A stretch of 64,000 bases of DNA from contig NZ_JACVEL010000004.1 of the NCBI RefSeq assembly GCF_014518315.1, forward strand, positions 248,001 through 312,000, given 5' to 3'. This document shows, in pieces, positions 25,251 to 34,318 of this stretch. Origin of the DNA: Taishania pollutisoli (GTDB lineage: Bacteria; Bacteroidota; Bacteroidia; Flavobacteriales_D; Crocinitomicaceae). How positions within the stretch are numbered: the first letter of the stretch is position 1; every line of letters starts with the position of its first letter. Below the pieces are notes generated by a model. The model worked only from the letters and a program-made list of their open reading frames with translations, searched no databases and was not told where the DNA came from. The translations under genes and the position numbers were made by a program.

Positions 25251-26312
25251 TTAAAATTGCTTTTCAACCCCCTTTCCGTTAAACTTAAATATATTTCCGT
25301 CTGCCATTCCAAAAAGTAAATTGTTTTTGTTGTCTTTATAAATAGTCCAAATCATTGGCTTCGTTAGTGTGTCATTAATTGGATAGTTTGTCAACGTTTT
25401 ACCGTCATATTTCCAGGCTCCTGTATCTCGATCTCCAAACCAAATATTGCCTTCTGAATCTTCTTCCATAGCAAAAACGTGTTCAAGTGTACCTGGTTGT
25501 GATGTATCGCCTCTTCTTGTGCTTGTCGGATGGATTAAATTATTCTTTTCAGAAAAATTTATGATTGAATTACCTTCCATTAGCAAAACGCCAATCCCGT
25601 TATTTCCTATCCAAATCCGACCTTTTGAATCTGCCAACACACTTCTGATATGCAACAGTTCATTATCTTTTAGGTTTAATTTTTCATTATCAAAGATATT
25701 TACCATTTTACCATCATAGTTAAATAATGCTGCATAAGTCGCAATCCAAACGTTCCCATTTTTATCTGTTAAGATATCAGTTACGCCATAAGTATTATCA
25801 GGATTTTTATTGGGGGGGAGGGGGAAAATTAAATAGTTCATATTTATTCCGTCAAAACGATTTATACCGCCATCTTCGCCTGCATAAAACCATAAATCTC
25901 CATTAGTTTCATTCCATTCATATCTTGGGTTATTAAAATGTGTTGAATAAGTGGTAAACGTTCCGTTGTCATACACACTTGCTCCTTTTGCAGTTTCAAA
26001 CCAAATTTTTCCATCCTTGTCTTCTTGGATTGAACGGATTTGATTGTCGGATAAACCTTCATTCGTTGTAAAGTATTCAAATGATTTTCCATTGTAAAAA
26101 CTGACACCTTCATTATGACTTCCAAACCAATAATTGCCTTTACTGTCCTGAAAGATAGCGCGTATTCCCGAAGTAAATTTCAAGGTGTCGGTTTTTGAAG
26201 TCGCTACCAATTCCGGCTTGTTTGTTTCTTTGCCGGTTGAACCCTTTTCAACGCAAGAAAAGTTCAGTGTCAATATGAGTATTAAGTAAATCAATTTTAT
26301 TTTTTTATTCAT
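25251..26312 (-). CDS. Lipoprotein with two-component-regulator-type propeller repeats
   Basis: From ATG 26312 the product is 353 residues with a lipobox NFSC (Cys at about 20). The body is made of repeats with the signature D-x-x-G-x-(I/V/Y)-W-(I/F)-(G/A/E), e.g. DSKGNYWFGS, DKDGKIWFE, DKNGNVWIAT, DSKGRIWIGN, DSEGNIWFGD, as in the sensor propellers of hybrid two-component systems. No kinase part is attached, so this is a free propeller sensor-like lipoprotein. About seven repeats would close a propeller. An upstream ATG at 26339 would spoil the signal. Confidence 0.85.
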   Translation of the reverse strand: MNKKIKLIYLILILTLNFSCVEKGSTGKETNKPELVATSKTDTLKFTSGIRAIFQDSKGNYWFGSHNEGVSFYNGKSFEYFTTNEGLSDNQIRSIQEDKDGKIWFETAKGASVYDNGTFTTYSTHFNNPRYEWNETNGDLWFYAGEDGGINRFDGINMNYLIFPLPPNKNPDNTYGVTDILTDKNGNVWIATYAALFNYDGKMVNIFDNEKLNLKDNELLHIRSVLADSKGRIWIGNNGIGVLLMEGNSIINFSEKNNLIHPTSTRRGDTSQPGTLEHVFAMEEDSEGNIWFGDRDTGAWKYDGKTLTNYPINDTLTKPMIWTIYKDNKNNLLFGMADGNIFKFNGKGVEKQF

Positions 26313-26351
26313 TTCGGGTTTTTCTAATATGATGTGCAAAGCCCATGTTAT

Positions 26352-26873
26352 CTAATTTATGTTCGTCAACAGAATTTCAAAATGATTTTCTTTTGCTTTT
26401 TCAAGAATCGCAGATAAATTGTAGTGGACACTATAATTTTCTACATCTCCGACAACTAATTTAAAACGGGCAAATTCCGCAATTTTATAAATGATACTCT
26501 TATGTTTTTCAGGGGCGGAAAAAAATAAGTTGTCTTTTCCGTTACATTCAACGGTAAATCCTCCAAGTGAAACATCATCCCACGAGATAAAATCGACTAC
26601 AACAGGAAATTCAAATTCCGGAACAAAAAACACCAACATCCCTAAACCCTTCCAAGAAACTAACAAGTCAATAATTTCTTCCTCACTTGTTTCTTCCTCA
26701 AAGTAAACAGATTCTTTTTCTTCTCCGCTGACGGAATCATTAAAGCAAACCGATTCTTCGCTCAAAGCTAATTTCCATCCGATTGTTTTGAGTCTTTCAA
26801 TCAATTCGGTTACAAAGTCTTTAGGATTTTGTTTTTCTTTCAGCAGAAATAATGTACCATTTGACCAACTCAT
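26352..26873 (-). CDS. Protein of unknown function, 173 aa
   Basis: Small acidic soluble protein without signal peptide or membrane segment. A Glu/Ser-rich stretch (about 50-68) sits mid-protein. The N-terminus MSWSNGTLFLLKEKQ and the helical ENFEILLT-like end give no family. It is 39 bp from the propeller gene, same strand, and likely cotranscribed. Resembles immunity- or housekeeping-type small proteins only in size; no function is assigned. Confidence 0.65.
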   Translation of the reverse strand: MSWSNGTLFLLKEKQNPKDFVTELIERLKTIGWKLALSEESVCFNDSVSGEEKESVYFEEETSEEEIIDLLVSWKGLGMLVFFVPEFEFPVVVDFISWDDVSLGGFTVECNGKDNLFFSAPEKHKSIIYKIAEFARFKLVVGDVENYSVHYNLSAILEKAKENHFEILLTNIN

Positions 26874-27347
26874 ATTTGTTTTTATTACATTAATTTCTGA
26901 CTGGTTCGGGCAAGAACCAACTCGTACTTAGTTTATTAAATCGTGGTCTCTCCATCAGATCTAAGTTATATTCGTATTTGCTATAGTTGTCCAAAATTAC
27001 ACATAACTTGCTTATATACTGAATATTAATGGTTAATAGCGGGTTTTGAGCTGAATTATCAACTGTTAGAGAAACAGAGCTTCAGAAAGTAGTTCGCATC
27101 ACATTAATTCCTCAATAGTAATCAAAAAAATCTGAAATAAAGCATCTTTCGGGCAAAAGTGAATGGAAACCACCAGAAGTTTTGGAAAACTGAATCAGAT
27201 CAGGGGTGTGCGAAAGATTTGGACTTGTCCTCTCCCTTACTTCCTCTCCGAAGAGGAAGACTTAAATCGATCTTCGAACCATACCCTCACTCTCTGCTCT
27301 GCAAAAAGAAAAAAGCCCGGAAAGAGTGAGTATTGAGGTACAAAAAG
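26874..27347. other. Intergenic region without a gene
   Basis: About 470 bp holding no convincing gene. Two small inverted repeats are seen: TGGTTC/GAACCA (26902-26919) and CTTCCTCT/AGAGGAAG (27240-27259). A minus-strand TAATTTTG at 26992-26999 could be a -7 element for the block to its left. The rest is featureless. Confidence 0.5.
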
Positions 27348-27381
27348 AAAAAAGCGAACTACTTCCGTAATTCGCTTTTTT
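27348..27381 (-). terminator. Terminator of the tRNA-Val gene
   Basis: Arms AAAAAAGCGAA and TTCGCTTTTTT flank a 12-nt loop. Read on the minus strand, the stem comes right after the tRNA and ends in a U run interrupted by one C. Confidence 0.8.
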
Positions 27382-27459
27382 TGGTGGGGAATGACGGGTT
27401 CGAACCGCCGACCCTCTGCTTGTAAGGCAGATGCTCTAAACCAGCTGAGCTAATTCCCC
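27382..27459 (-). tRNA. tRNA-Val (anticodon UAC)
   Basis: Full cloverleaf on the minus strand: acceptor GGGGAAT pairs with ATTCCCC, D-arm with AGCTCAGCTGG, anticodon loop CTTACAA (UAC), T-loop GGTTCGAACCC. Discriminator A and an encoded CCA follow. It has its own consensus promoter and terminator. Confidence 0.96.
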
Positions 27460-27499
27460 TTCTTTATTTTTCAACTGACTCGCTTGTCATTTGTGGGTG

Positions 27500-27529
27500 C
27501 AAATCTAAGGCATTTTTTTGAATCTGCAA
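27500..27529 (-). promoter_or_regulatory. Promoter of tRNA-Val
   Basis: On the minus strand TTG (27529-27527), 19-bp spacer, TAGATTTG (27507-27500): a perfect Bacteroidota consensus, 41 bp ahead of the mature tRNA 5' end. It sits in the short gap after folC. Confidence 0.8.
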
Positions 27530-27538
27530 GCACTTTTT

Positions 27539-28768
27539 TTATTTTTTTTCAAAAAAATCTGAAATTAAAAAGAAACTGCCAAATACTAAAATTGTATCTG
27601 TTTTATTTGCAGTACTTTTTGCTGCTTCCAGCGCTGTCGCAGCAGATTGAAAAAATGTTCCGTCAATTCCGTATTTGGATGAAAATTCGCGTAATTTACC
27701 TATGGTTGCAGAACGCTCGTTGGTAAATTCCGTAAAGAAATAATGACTCTCCCGGGGAAATAACGGGAAGATGGCATCCAGGTTCTTGTCAGCACTTGTT
27801 CCATAAACAATGAACAGGTTTTGTTTATCCGAAAAATAATCCAGTGTTGCTTTGATTCCCGCTTCGTTGTGAGAAACATCAAAGATGACCGTTGGATGTG
27901 CTCCGACAACCTGCATGCGACCATAAAAACCGGTGTTTTGGGCTAAATTCGTTAATCCTGCTGAAATATGTCCGTTTGAAACAGGGAAATCGGTGCGCAG
28001 CACCTTCAATGCCGTTACAACCAATTTGTAATTCGCCTGTTGGTATGTTCCTAACAATGGGAATTCTGAAGGGAACGTGATTTTTGCATCAGAAGCGTAC
28101 GTCAAAGGAGCATTTTTTTCATGTGCTGTGCGGTCAAATACCACGGAAGATTCCTGTTCCCGCTCACCGATCACAACCGGAATGTCATTTTTAATAATTC
28201 CTGCTTTTTCTCCGGCAATTTCCGGAATGGTATTTCCCAGGAATTGTGTATGTTCAATACTGATGTTGGTAATCAGTGAAATCAAAGGTGTAATACAATT
28301 TGTCGCGTCCAGTCGTCCTCCCAAACCTGTTTCGATTACACACACATTACACTCAGATGCTTTAAAGTACAAGAGAGCCATCAGAAAACTGATCTCGAAA
28401 AACGAAGGCTCAAATCCGAGTTCCGCCTGTTGAATTTGCTGTGTACACTCCATTACAAATGCTTCACTGACCATTATTCCGTTTACCCGGATACGTTCCC
28501 GGAAATCCTGAATGTGCGGGGAAGTAAATAACCCCACCGTGTTTCCTGCTTCTGTTAAAATAGAAGCCAGCATAGAACAGGTAGAACCTTTTCCGTTTGT
28601 TCCCGCTACGTGAATGAAGCGCAAATCGTGTTGCGGGTTTCCGAAATATGCCAACAAGCGGTTGATGTGTTCCAATCCGGGTTTATAGGCTTTTCCGCCA
28701 ATGTGCTGGTACGAAGGAAATTGTTGAAACAACCAGTCAGTTGCTTCCCGGTATGTTGTTACTGTCAC
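27539..28768 (-). CDS. folC: Dihydrofolate synthase / folylpolyglutamate synthase
   Basis: Mur-ligase-type enzyme that adds glutamate to dihydropteroate and to folates. The P-loop is HVAGTNGKGSTCSML (about 53-67); other family marks are LFTSPHIQDFRERI, ETGLGGRLDATN, ISIEHTQFLG and GEKAGIIK. Length 409 is normal. The start follows the TonB-like gene by 9 bp. This tonB-folC pairing recurs in Bacteroidota. Confidence 0.95.
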   Translation of the reverse strand: MTVTTYREATDWLFQQFPSYQHIGGKAYKPGLEHINRLLAYFGNPQHDLRFIHVAGTNGKGSTCSMLASILTEAGNTVGLFTSPHIQDFRERIRVNGIMVSEAFVMECTQQIQQAELGFEPSFFEISFLMALLYFKASECNVCVIETGLGGRLDATNCITPLISLITNISIEHTQFLGNTIPEIAGEKAGIIKNDIPVVIGEREQESSVVFDRTAHEKNAPLTYASDAKITFPSEFPLLGTYQQANYKLVVTALKVLRTDFPVSNGHISAGLTNLAQNTGFYGRMQVVGAHPTVIFDVSHNEAGIKATLDYFSDKQNLFIVYGTSADKNLDAIFPLFPRESHYFFTEFTNERSATIGKLREFSSKYGIDGTFFQSAATALEAAKSTANKTDTILVFGSFFLISDFFEKK

Positions 28769-28777
28769 GCGAACAAA

Positions 28778-29542
28778 TTATTGAGGCTGAATCCAGATGT
28801 GGTAATATTCTTCGGTTACACCGGAACCTTTGGCGTATTTCAATTGTGACTTACATGCGGAAGCCACTTTGCTGATAATGCTTTGGTCATTGGTCGTGGT
28901 TTCTTTTCCGACTACACGGGTGCCGATTACTTTTCCATTTTCATCTACATTCAGGATCAGAGTCACTTTGATCAGTGAGTTGGTATAAATGTTATCGGTA
29001 GAAATTTCATTGTAGCGCACACGTGCCTTTCCGCTTCCGTCACCATCTCCGTTTCCTGTCCCGGTACCTTTACCGCCTTTTCCGTTGTCGTTCCCGATAA
29101 TACCTCCGCTTCCGGAATCATTTCCTCCTCCGGCACCTCCTTTTCCTCCGAAAATAGGATTTTTGTTGTTGGTTGTGGAAGCTGTATTCTCAGACGGTTT
29201 ATCTGAATTTGTTTTATTTGATTTTCCGGATTGCAGGGAAGTGGCATTCGGGTCTTTCGTCGAAAGCATTTCTGTTTGCTGTGGTGGATTTGTTTTATTC
29301 AACGGATCATCGGAAGCTTTTCCGCTTCCACCCGGAGAACCTCCTTGTTTGGCTTTCGGTTCAAAATTCAATTCCATGAATTCCAGCGGCACTTCATTAG
29401 TCGTGGGAGAATGTACAGGAGGATCCGTCACACTCGAAATGTGAATTAAGCTAATTAACAGCACCAGGACAGCAATGATCGCAATTGCCAATATGCGCGA
29501 TTTGTTGATGTCCTGCTTATTTGATACAACTAATAATTCCAT
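28778..29542 (-). CDS. TonB-like energy-transducer protein
   Basis: A 254-residue protein with a short cytosolic N-terminus, one membrane anchor (about 16-36), a low-complexity periplasmic stretch rich in Gly, Asn, Ser, Lys (about 70-170, several GGxGG and GTGTGNGDGDG runs), and a C-terminal part (about 185-254) with KVTLILNVDENGKVIGTRVV that fits TonB/TolA C-terminal domains. The classical proline-rich linker is replaced by a glycine-rich one. ExbB/ExbD genes are not adjacent on its upstream side. It likely links inner-membrane energy to an outer-membrane receptor. Confidence 0.8.
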   Translation of the reverse strand: MELLVVSNKQDINKSRILAIAIIAVLVLLISLIHISSVTDPPVHSPTTNEVPLEFMELNFEPKAKQGGSPGGSGKASDDPLNKTNPPQQTEMLSTKDPNATSLQSGKSNKTNSDKPSENTASTTNNKNPIFGGKGGAGGGNDSGSGGIIGNDNGKGGKGTGTGNGDGDGSGKARVRYNEISTDNIYTNSLIKVTLILNVDENGKVIGTRVVGKETTTNDQSIISKVASACKSQLKYAKGSGVTEEYYHIWIQPQ

Positions 29543-29761
29543 GACTAAAAAAGTATAAGAAGTTACAACCTTCTACGGATGTACAGCAAAATTGTTACCA
29601 AAAAATGAGTTTACGTATAGTTACTAACGGTTTTTTGGACAAAAAAGTATAATCCACGGTAAAAATAGGGGAGAACTTGTTGTGAAAATCAGCAAGAACG
29701 AAATATGATCAACAGTTCAATGTGAATTTTGAATCGGATTTTCGATTTTTAACAAAAAATA

Positions 29762-30640
29762 CTACAATCCTTTCAGCTCAACGGCTTTCAGTGTATTGAT
29801 CATCAGGGAAGCAATTGTCATCGGACCAACACCTCCGGGAACCGGTGTAATAAACGAACATTTAGGTGCTACGTTTTCAAAATCAACATCTCCGCACAGA
29901 CGCCATCCACGTTCACGGGAGGGATCTTCTACACGTGTTGTTCCCACATCAATCACTACAGCTCCTTCTTTGACCATTTCAGCGGTTACGAATCCCGGGC
30001 GACCGATCGCTGCAATGATGATATCCGCCTGTCTGCAAATTTCCCCGAGGTTTTTCGTTCGGCTGTGTGCCAGGGTGACCGTACAGTTTCCCGGACTTTC
30101 ATTTCGTGCCAGCAGGATACTCATCGGAGACCCGACAATGTTGCTTCTTCCGATGACCACGCAGTGCATGCCGGAGGTTTCAATTCCGTTTCGTTTGATC
30201 AGTTCAAGGATTCCGGCAGGGGTAGCAGGTAAAAATCCCGGAAGATTCAGGACCATATTTCCCAGGTTTTGCGGGTGAAAACCGTCTACATCTTTAGAAG
30301 GGCTGATGGCTTGTGTTATTTTCAGCTCATCAATGTGTTTTGGCAACGGCAACTGGACGATGAAACCATCGATGTTCGGATCTTCGTTCAATTCGTTGAT
30401 TTTTTTCAGCAATGCTTCTTCGGAAATGGAGTCATCGTATCGGATCAGGGTACTTTCAAACCCGATGTCTTCACAGGATTTTACTTTCGCGTTGACATAG
30501 GTCAGCGAACCACCGTCGTTTCCTACCAGGACTGCAGCAAGATGAGGTATTTTCTTTCCCTGAGCTTTGCGTTGTTTTACTGCTTCTGCTAATTCTACTC
30601 TAATGTCAGCAGATGTCTTTTTACCGTCCAATAATTGCAT
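29762..30640 (-). CDS. folD: Methylenetetrahydrofolate dehydrogenase / cyclohydrolase
   Basis: Bifunctional one-carbon enzyme (5,10-methylene-THF to 10-formyl-THF). Family marks: [14 protein letters not shown] with the catalytic lysine (about 56), [35 protein letters not shown] for NADP binding and the C-terminal [13 protein letters not shown]. Length 292 is normal. With folC nearby it puts two folate genes together, although separate promoters are likely. Confidence 0.97.
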   Translation of the reverse strand: MQLLDGKKTSADIRVELAEAVKQRKAQGKKIPHLAAVLVGNDGGSLTYVNAKVKSCEDIGFESTLIRYDDSISEEALLKKINELNEDPNIDGFIVQLPLPKHIDELKITQAISPSKDVDGFHPQNLGNMVLNLPGFLPATPAGILELIKRNGIETSGMHCVVIGRSNIVGSPMSILLARNESPGNCTVTLAHSRTKNLGEICRQADIIIAAIGRPGFVTAEMVKEGAVVIDVGTTRVEDPSRERGWRLCGDVDFENVAPKCSFITPVPGGVGPMTIASLMINTLKAVELKGL

Positions 30641-30660
30641 ATCCTATTCCGAATGAGGTG

Positions 30661-30668
30661 CAAATTTA
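30661..30668 (-). promoter_or_regulatory. Probable -7 element for folD
   Basis: TAAATTTG on the minus strand, a perfect TAnnTTTG, 20 bp ahead of the folD start. No clear -33 TTG. Confidence 0.45.
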
Positions 30669-30718
30669 GTTAAAAAATGGTAGTAAATGAAAAACTAAAT
30701 CGTTTTTGTAGCGGGGAG

Positions 30719-30782
30719 ATATGCTTATTTGCACATATTGACATATCTGCATATCGCATTATTGCGATATCACTATATCACA
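30719..30782. repeat. Octameric ATAT-headed tandem array (8 units)
   Basis: Eight consecutive 8-bp units: ATATGCTT, ATTTGCAC, ATATTGAC, ATATCTGC, ATATCGCA, TTATTGCG, ATATCACT, ATATCACA. Six of eight heads are exactly ATAT and two are one base off; the four-base tails differ. The array abuts the rnc stop codon (30783-30785) with no gap. Internal palindromes include ATATCGCA/TGCGATAT (30751-30770). Confidence 0.75.
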
Positions 30783-31502
30783 TCAAATTACTCCGATTAA
30801 TTCCAGTGTTTCCTTCGCGGCAACCTGCTCTGCTGCTTTTTTAGAGGAACCTGTTCCCAGACCGTATTTCTGTTCGTTGATAAGCACAATCACTTTATAT
30901 TCCCAACTGCTTCCTTTGTTGACTTCACTAATAATCTCAAAATCGATACTCAATTTGTTGCGCTGACTCCAGATAAATAGTTTGGATTTAAAATCAATTT
31001 CTTCTTCGAGGACTTTGTTGATGTTGACATATTTCCGGTATACATGCTGTTCCAGGGTTTGTCGTACCTGTTCAAAACCACCATCGAGGTAGATTGCGCC
31101 GATAATGGCTTCAAATGCATTTCCTTCCAGTGTATTGATGTTGATGGACCGTCCTTTGTGATAGCGGAGTACTTGCCGGATTTCCATCTCTTCAGCGATT
31201 TCCGAAAGGGTTTTCCGGCTAACCAGTTTTGATTTGATCTTTGTCAGGTACCCTTCATCTTCGTTCGGGAAGCGTGCAAATAAGAATTCTGCAACAACGG
31301 CATCAATGATTGCATCACCCAGAAATTCCAGGCGTTCATTGGAATCAATGTATTTGCTGTTGGCGTTGGATTTGTGTGTAATTGCCTGTTCGAAATAACT
31401 GATTTTTTTCGGGCGGTAGCCAAAACGCGATATGATGAAGCGAATCAATGTGAGTTGAGCCTCATTTTTTCCCGAACCAAAAAAGCGAATTAAAAACTGC
31501 AA
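30783..31502 (-). CDS. rnc: Ribonuclease III
   Basis: Double-strand RNA endonuclease for rRNA and mRNA processing. The signature NERLEFLGDA is at 55-64 with its catalytic acid residues, and the second metal-site region ...GNAFEAIIGAIYLDGG about 127-142. A C-terminal dsRNA-binding domain (about 168-236) ends with SSKKAAEQVAAKETLELI. Length 239 normal. It starts immediately next to fabF (1 bp apart), so acpP-fabF-rnc form one operon, as in many bacteria. Confidence 0.96.
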   Translation of the reverse strand: MQFLIRFFGSGKNEAQLTLIRFIISRFGYRPKKISYFEQAITHKSNANSKYIDSNERLEFLGDAIIDAVVAEFLFARFPNEDEGYLTKIKSKLVSRKTLSEIAEEMEIRQVLRYHKGRSININTLEGNAFEAIIGAIYLDGGFEQVRQTLEQHVYRKYVNINKVLEEEIDFKSKLFIWSQRNKLSIDFEIISEVNKGSSWEYKVIVLINEQKYGLGTGSSKKAAEQVAAKETLELIGVI

Positions 31503-32756
31503 TTATTTTGAAAATTTCTTAACTATCACACTTGTATTATGTCCACCAAAACCAAATGTATTAGAAAGAGCAACATTCACCGTTCTTTTTTGAGGAGCGT
31601 TAAATGTAAAATTCAATTTAGGATCCAATTCAGGATCATCAGTAAAGTGATTAATTGTAGGAGGTACGATGTCGTGTTGAACAGCCATGATACAAGCAAT
31701 GGCTTCAATAGCACCCGCAGCTCCTAACAAGTGACCGGTCATTGATTTTGTGGAACTTATATTCAAATCGTACGCATGGTCACCGAACACCTGTTGAATT
31801 GCTTTTACTTCCGCAATATCACCAAGTGGAGTAGAAGTACCATGTACGTTAATATAATCAATTTCAGAAGGAGCGACATTGGCATCATCTAACGCCGCCA
31901 ACATAGTGTTCTTTGCTCCTAATCCATCGGGGTGTGGTGCTGTGATGTGATATGCGTCACCCGACATACCTCCTCCGATAACTTCGGCGTAGATTTTTGC
32001 GCCTCTGGCCAGGGCGTGTTCTAACTCTTCCAGGATCAGTGCCCCGGAACCTTCACCTAATACAAAACCGTCTCTGTCTAAATCAAACGGACGGGAAGCA
32101 GTTTCCGGTGAGTCGTTTCTGGTAGAAAGGGCTTTCAGGGCGTTGAATCCACCCATCCCCATTTCATTGACACATGCTTCGGAACCTCCGGTTACAATTG
32201 CGTCCGCCTTCCCCAAACGAATGGTGTTGAATGCGTCGATAATGGCATTGGTGGAAGAAGCACATGCAGAAACAGTCACATAGTTTGGCCCTCTGAATCC
32301 ATACTTGATGGAAATGTGACCTGCCGCTATGTCGGCAATCATTTTAGGAATAAAGAACGGATTGAACCGCGGAGTTCCGTCGCCTCCGAAGAAAGCCTGT
32401 GCCTCATCCTGAAACGTTTTCAGTCCCCCGATTCCGGATCCCCAGATAACCCCGATTCTATCCAGGTTCGGATTGGATTCCATGATTGCAGAGTCTACCA
32501 CGGCTTCTGTTGCAGAAACCATGGCATACTGTGCAAATGGATCTAATTTTCTTGCTTCCTTGCGATCAATAAAATCTTCAATGTTGAAGTTTTTAAGCTC
32601 GCAGGCAAATTGTGTCTTGAATAACGATGCATCATATTGCTGAATTGGAGCAGCTCCGCTTTTACCCGCAAGCAATCCCTCCCAATATTCATTTAAGGTA
32701 TTACCAATTGGGGTAAGCGCCCCCATTCCAGTTACAACAACTCTTTTTAATTGCAT
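31503..32756 (-). CDS. fabF: 3-oxoacyl-ACP synthase II
   Basis: Condensing enzyme of fatty-acid elongation using malonyl-ACP. The catalytic triad is visible: C165 in VSACASSTN, H305 in NVHGTSTPLGD, H342 in KSMTGHLLGAAG, with K337. Length 417 is normal. It follows acpP after 43 bp, and the rnc coding region directly abuts its 3' end. Confidence 0.97.
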   Translation of the reverse strand: MQLKRVVVTGMGALTPIGNTLNEYWEGLLAGKSGAAPIQQYDASLFKTQFACELKNFNIEDFIDRKEARKLDPFAQYAMVSATEAVVDSAIMESNPNLDRIGVIWGSGIGGLKTFQDEAQAFFGGDGTPRFNPFFIPKMIADIAAGHISIKYGFRGPNYVTVSACASSTNAIIDAFNTIRLGKADAIVTGGSEACVNEMGMGGFNALKALSTRNDSPETASRPFDLDRDGFVLGEGSGALILEELEHALARGAKIYAEVIGGGMSGDAYHITAPHPDGLGAKNTMLAALDDANVAPSEIDYINVHGTSTPLGDIAEVKAIQQVFGDHAYDLNISSTKSMTGHLLGAAGAIEAIACIMAVQHDIVPPTINHFTDDPELDPKLNFTFNAPQKRTVNVALSNTFGFGGHNTSVIVKKFSK

Positions 32757-32799
32757 AAAATGTGATTCAAGAAAATATTAATTCAATTAACGTTTATGA

Positions 32800-33033
32800 T
32801 TAAGCGTTTTTCTCGATGTAAGAAATGGCGTCACCAACAGTTTGAATGTTCTCAGCTTGATCGTCTGGAATAGCGATGTTGAATTCTTTTTCAAATTCCA
32901 TGATCAACTCAACAGTATCCAAAGAATCTGCTCCCAGGTCATTTGTAAAGCTTGCACCAGCTGTTACTTCGCTTTCCTCAACTCCCAATTTATCAACGAT
33001 AATCGCTACTACTCTTGTTTTAATATCAGACAT
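32800..33033 (-). CDS. acpP: Acyl carrier protein
   Basis: A 77-residue acidic carrier for fatty-acid synthesis. The phosphopantetheine attachment serine is S37 in [16 protein letters not shown]. Both flanking genes (fabF, a LuxE-like acyl-activating protein) fit an acyl-ACP context. Confidence 0.98.
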   Translation of the reverse strand: MSDIKTRVVAIIVDKLGVEESEVTAGASFTNDLGADSLDTVELIMEFEKEFNIAIPDDQAENIQTVGDAISYIEKNA

Positions 33034-33090
33034 CTTTTCTAATTTTTAAAGGTTAATCGGCAACAAAGAAAAAAACAAACATTCAATTAT

Positions 33091-33098
33091 CAAAATTA
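33091..33098 (-). promoter_or_regulatory. Probable -7 element for acpP-fabF-rnc
   Basis: TAATTTTG on the minus strand, a perfect TAnnTTTG, 57 bp ahead of the acpP start; no clean TTG at -33. Confidence 0.45.
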
Positions 33099-33253
33099 TT
33101 TGTGCAGTTTTATCAGTTTTCATTGATTTTGATTTAGTTAAGTATGCTGATGCTCAGTGGTTAAAGTCACTTATTCGGGCGATTTATTTTCGGGTTTCTT
33201 TTTCCGTCATTTCACACCTTTGATTTCAGAAATTGCACAGTGTATGAGCGGTT

Positions 33254-34225
33254 TTATTGAACCAGTAAATTACACCCCCGAAGGTCAGATAAGTCGATTC
33301 TACCTAATATTTCAAAGGTTTCCCCTCTTTTTTTTCCCAGGTCTTCCGTTGCAATAAAACTGCAACTGTTGATATTTGCCAGATCAATGACATTGATTCC
33401 TCCGCTTTTACCGTCAGCTGTATATGAAAACGGATCGTTGATATCACGGATACAGATTTTCATCCAGGGAGGGCATTCAAACACCCCGTTTTTATTACTG
33501 TAGGCCTGAGATAGCAGCTCGGTCATTCCATATTCCGATGAAATGTATTCGACATGCATTCCTGTTTTGAGCCGTTCGTGCAACTCGGATTTTGAAAGTT
33601 CTTCTCTTCTTCCTTTCATTCCACCGGTTTCAATGATCCGGGCATGTTGAAAGGAAAATCCTTTTTCCGCCAGATCCAACAATGCGTATGAGACACCGAA
33701 AACAACAATTTCTTTTCCGCGTATAACGGCTTCTTCGTATCGTTTCAGCACTTCTTCCGGTTGGTTGAGCAGGAACCCGGATAACGGATCACCACTTTGT
33801 TTAATCAGATGGTCAACCATAAAGACAAGACTGGAATTTCCCTGCTCGATATAATTGGGAAGCAATGCGAGGATCACCTGTTTCTTCGGGCCGCCAATCA
33901 ACAGGTGGTAGGCTTGTTCAAATGAACGAATATATAAAGATGAATCTTCAACATAATGTTTACTGCGGATTTGTCCGGTTGTTCCGCTACTCATAAACAG
34001 TACGTCTTCGGGCGTATTTTCCTTACAGATTTTATGTGTTTTGAAAAAGGAAATCGGTAAGAAGGGAATTTCGCTGTAATGTTGCGGATGTATTTTATTT
34101 AATTGTTCAACAAATTGACGATAAACCGGGATGTTGTTGTATTGATATTGAAAAACATCAAGCGCAATACGGTTAAACATTGTTTCATCCTTGATTGTAA
34201 ATATGTCGTGGTGTAATGTGTTCAT
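33254..34225 (-). CDS. LuxE-like acyl-protein synthetase (ANL superfamily)
   Basis: From ATG 34225 (MNTLHHDIFT) the product has 323 residues; an upstream start at 34258 is less likely. It carries the adenylate-forming motifs SSGTTG (about 81-86) and EYGMTE (about 232-237), plus the LuxE-type N-terminus with FQYQYNNIPVYRQFV. LuxE proteins activate fatty acids in the bioluminescence reductase complex, but most homologues, including those in Bacteroidota, occur without lux genes. No C-terminal ANL lid domain is present. Position two genes from acpP suggests an acyl or aryl acid as substrate (inference). Confidence 0.82.
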   Translation of the reverse strand: MNTLHHDIFTIKDETMFNRIALDVFQYQYNNIPVYRQFVEQLNKIHPQHYSEIPFLPISFFKTHKICKENTPEDVLFMSSGTTGQIRSKHYVEDSSLYIRSFEQAYHLLIGGPKKQVILALLPNYIEQGNSSLVFMVDHLIKQSGDPLSGFLLNQPEEVLKRYEEAVIRGKEIVVFGVSYALLDLAEKGFSFQHARIIETGGMKGRREELSKSELHERLKTGMHVEYISSEYGMTELLSQAYSNKNGVFECPPWMKICIRDINDPFSYTADGKSGGINVIDLANINSCSFIATEDLGKKRGETFEILGRIDLSDLRGCNLLVQ

Positions 34226-34318
34226 GAAGTTGCTTACGTGGCAAAGATAACGAAACAATGAATTGCAGGTGAGGGAGTGTGCTATATTTCAAATGATCTC
34301 CGGTTGATTACGTCCATT

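Noticed and set aside
22902-26873. Integron cassette array with attC-like sites
   Set aside because: The genes share orientation and short spacers, but I found no paired GTT/AAC core sites that recur between them and no integrase in the window.
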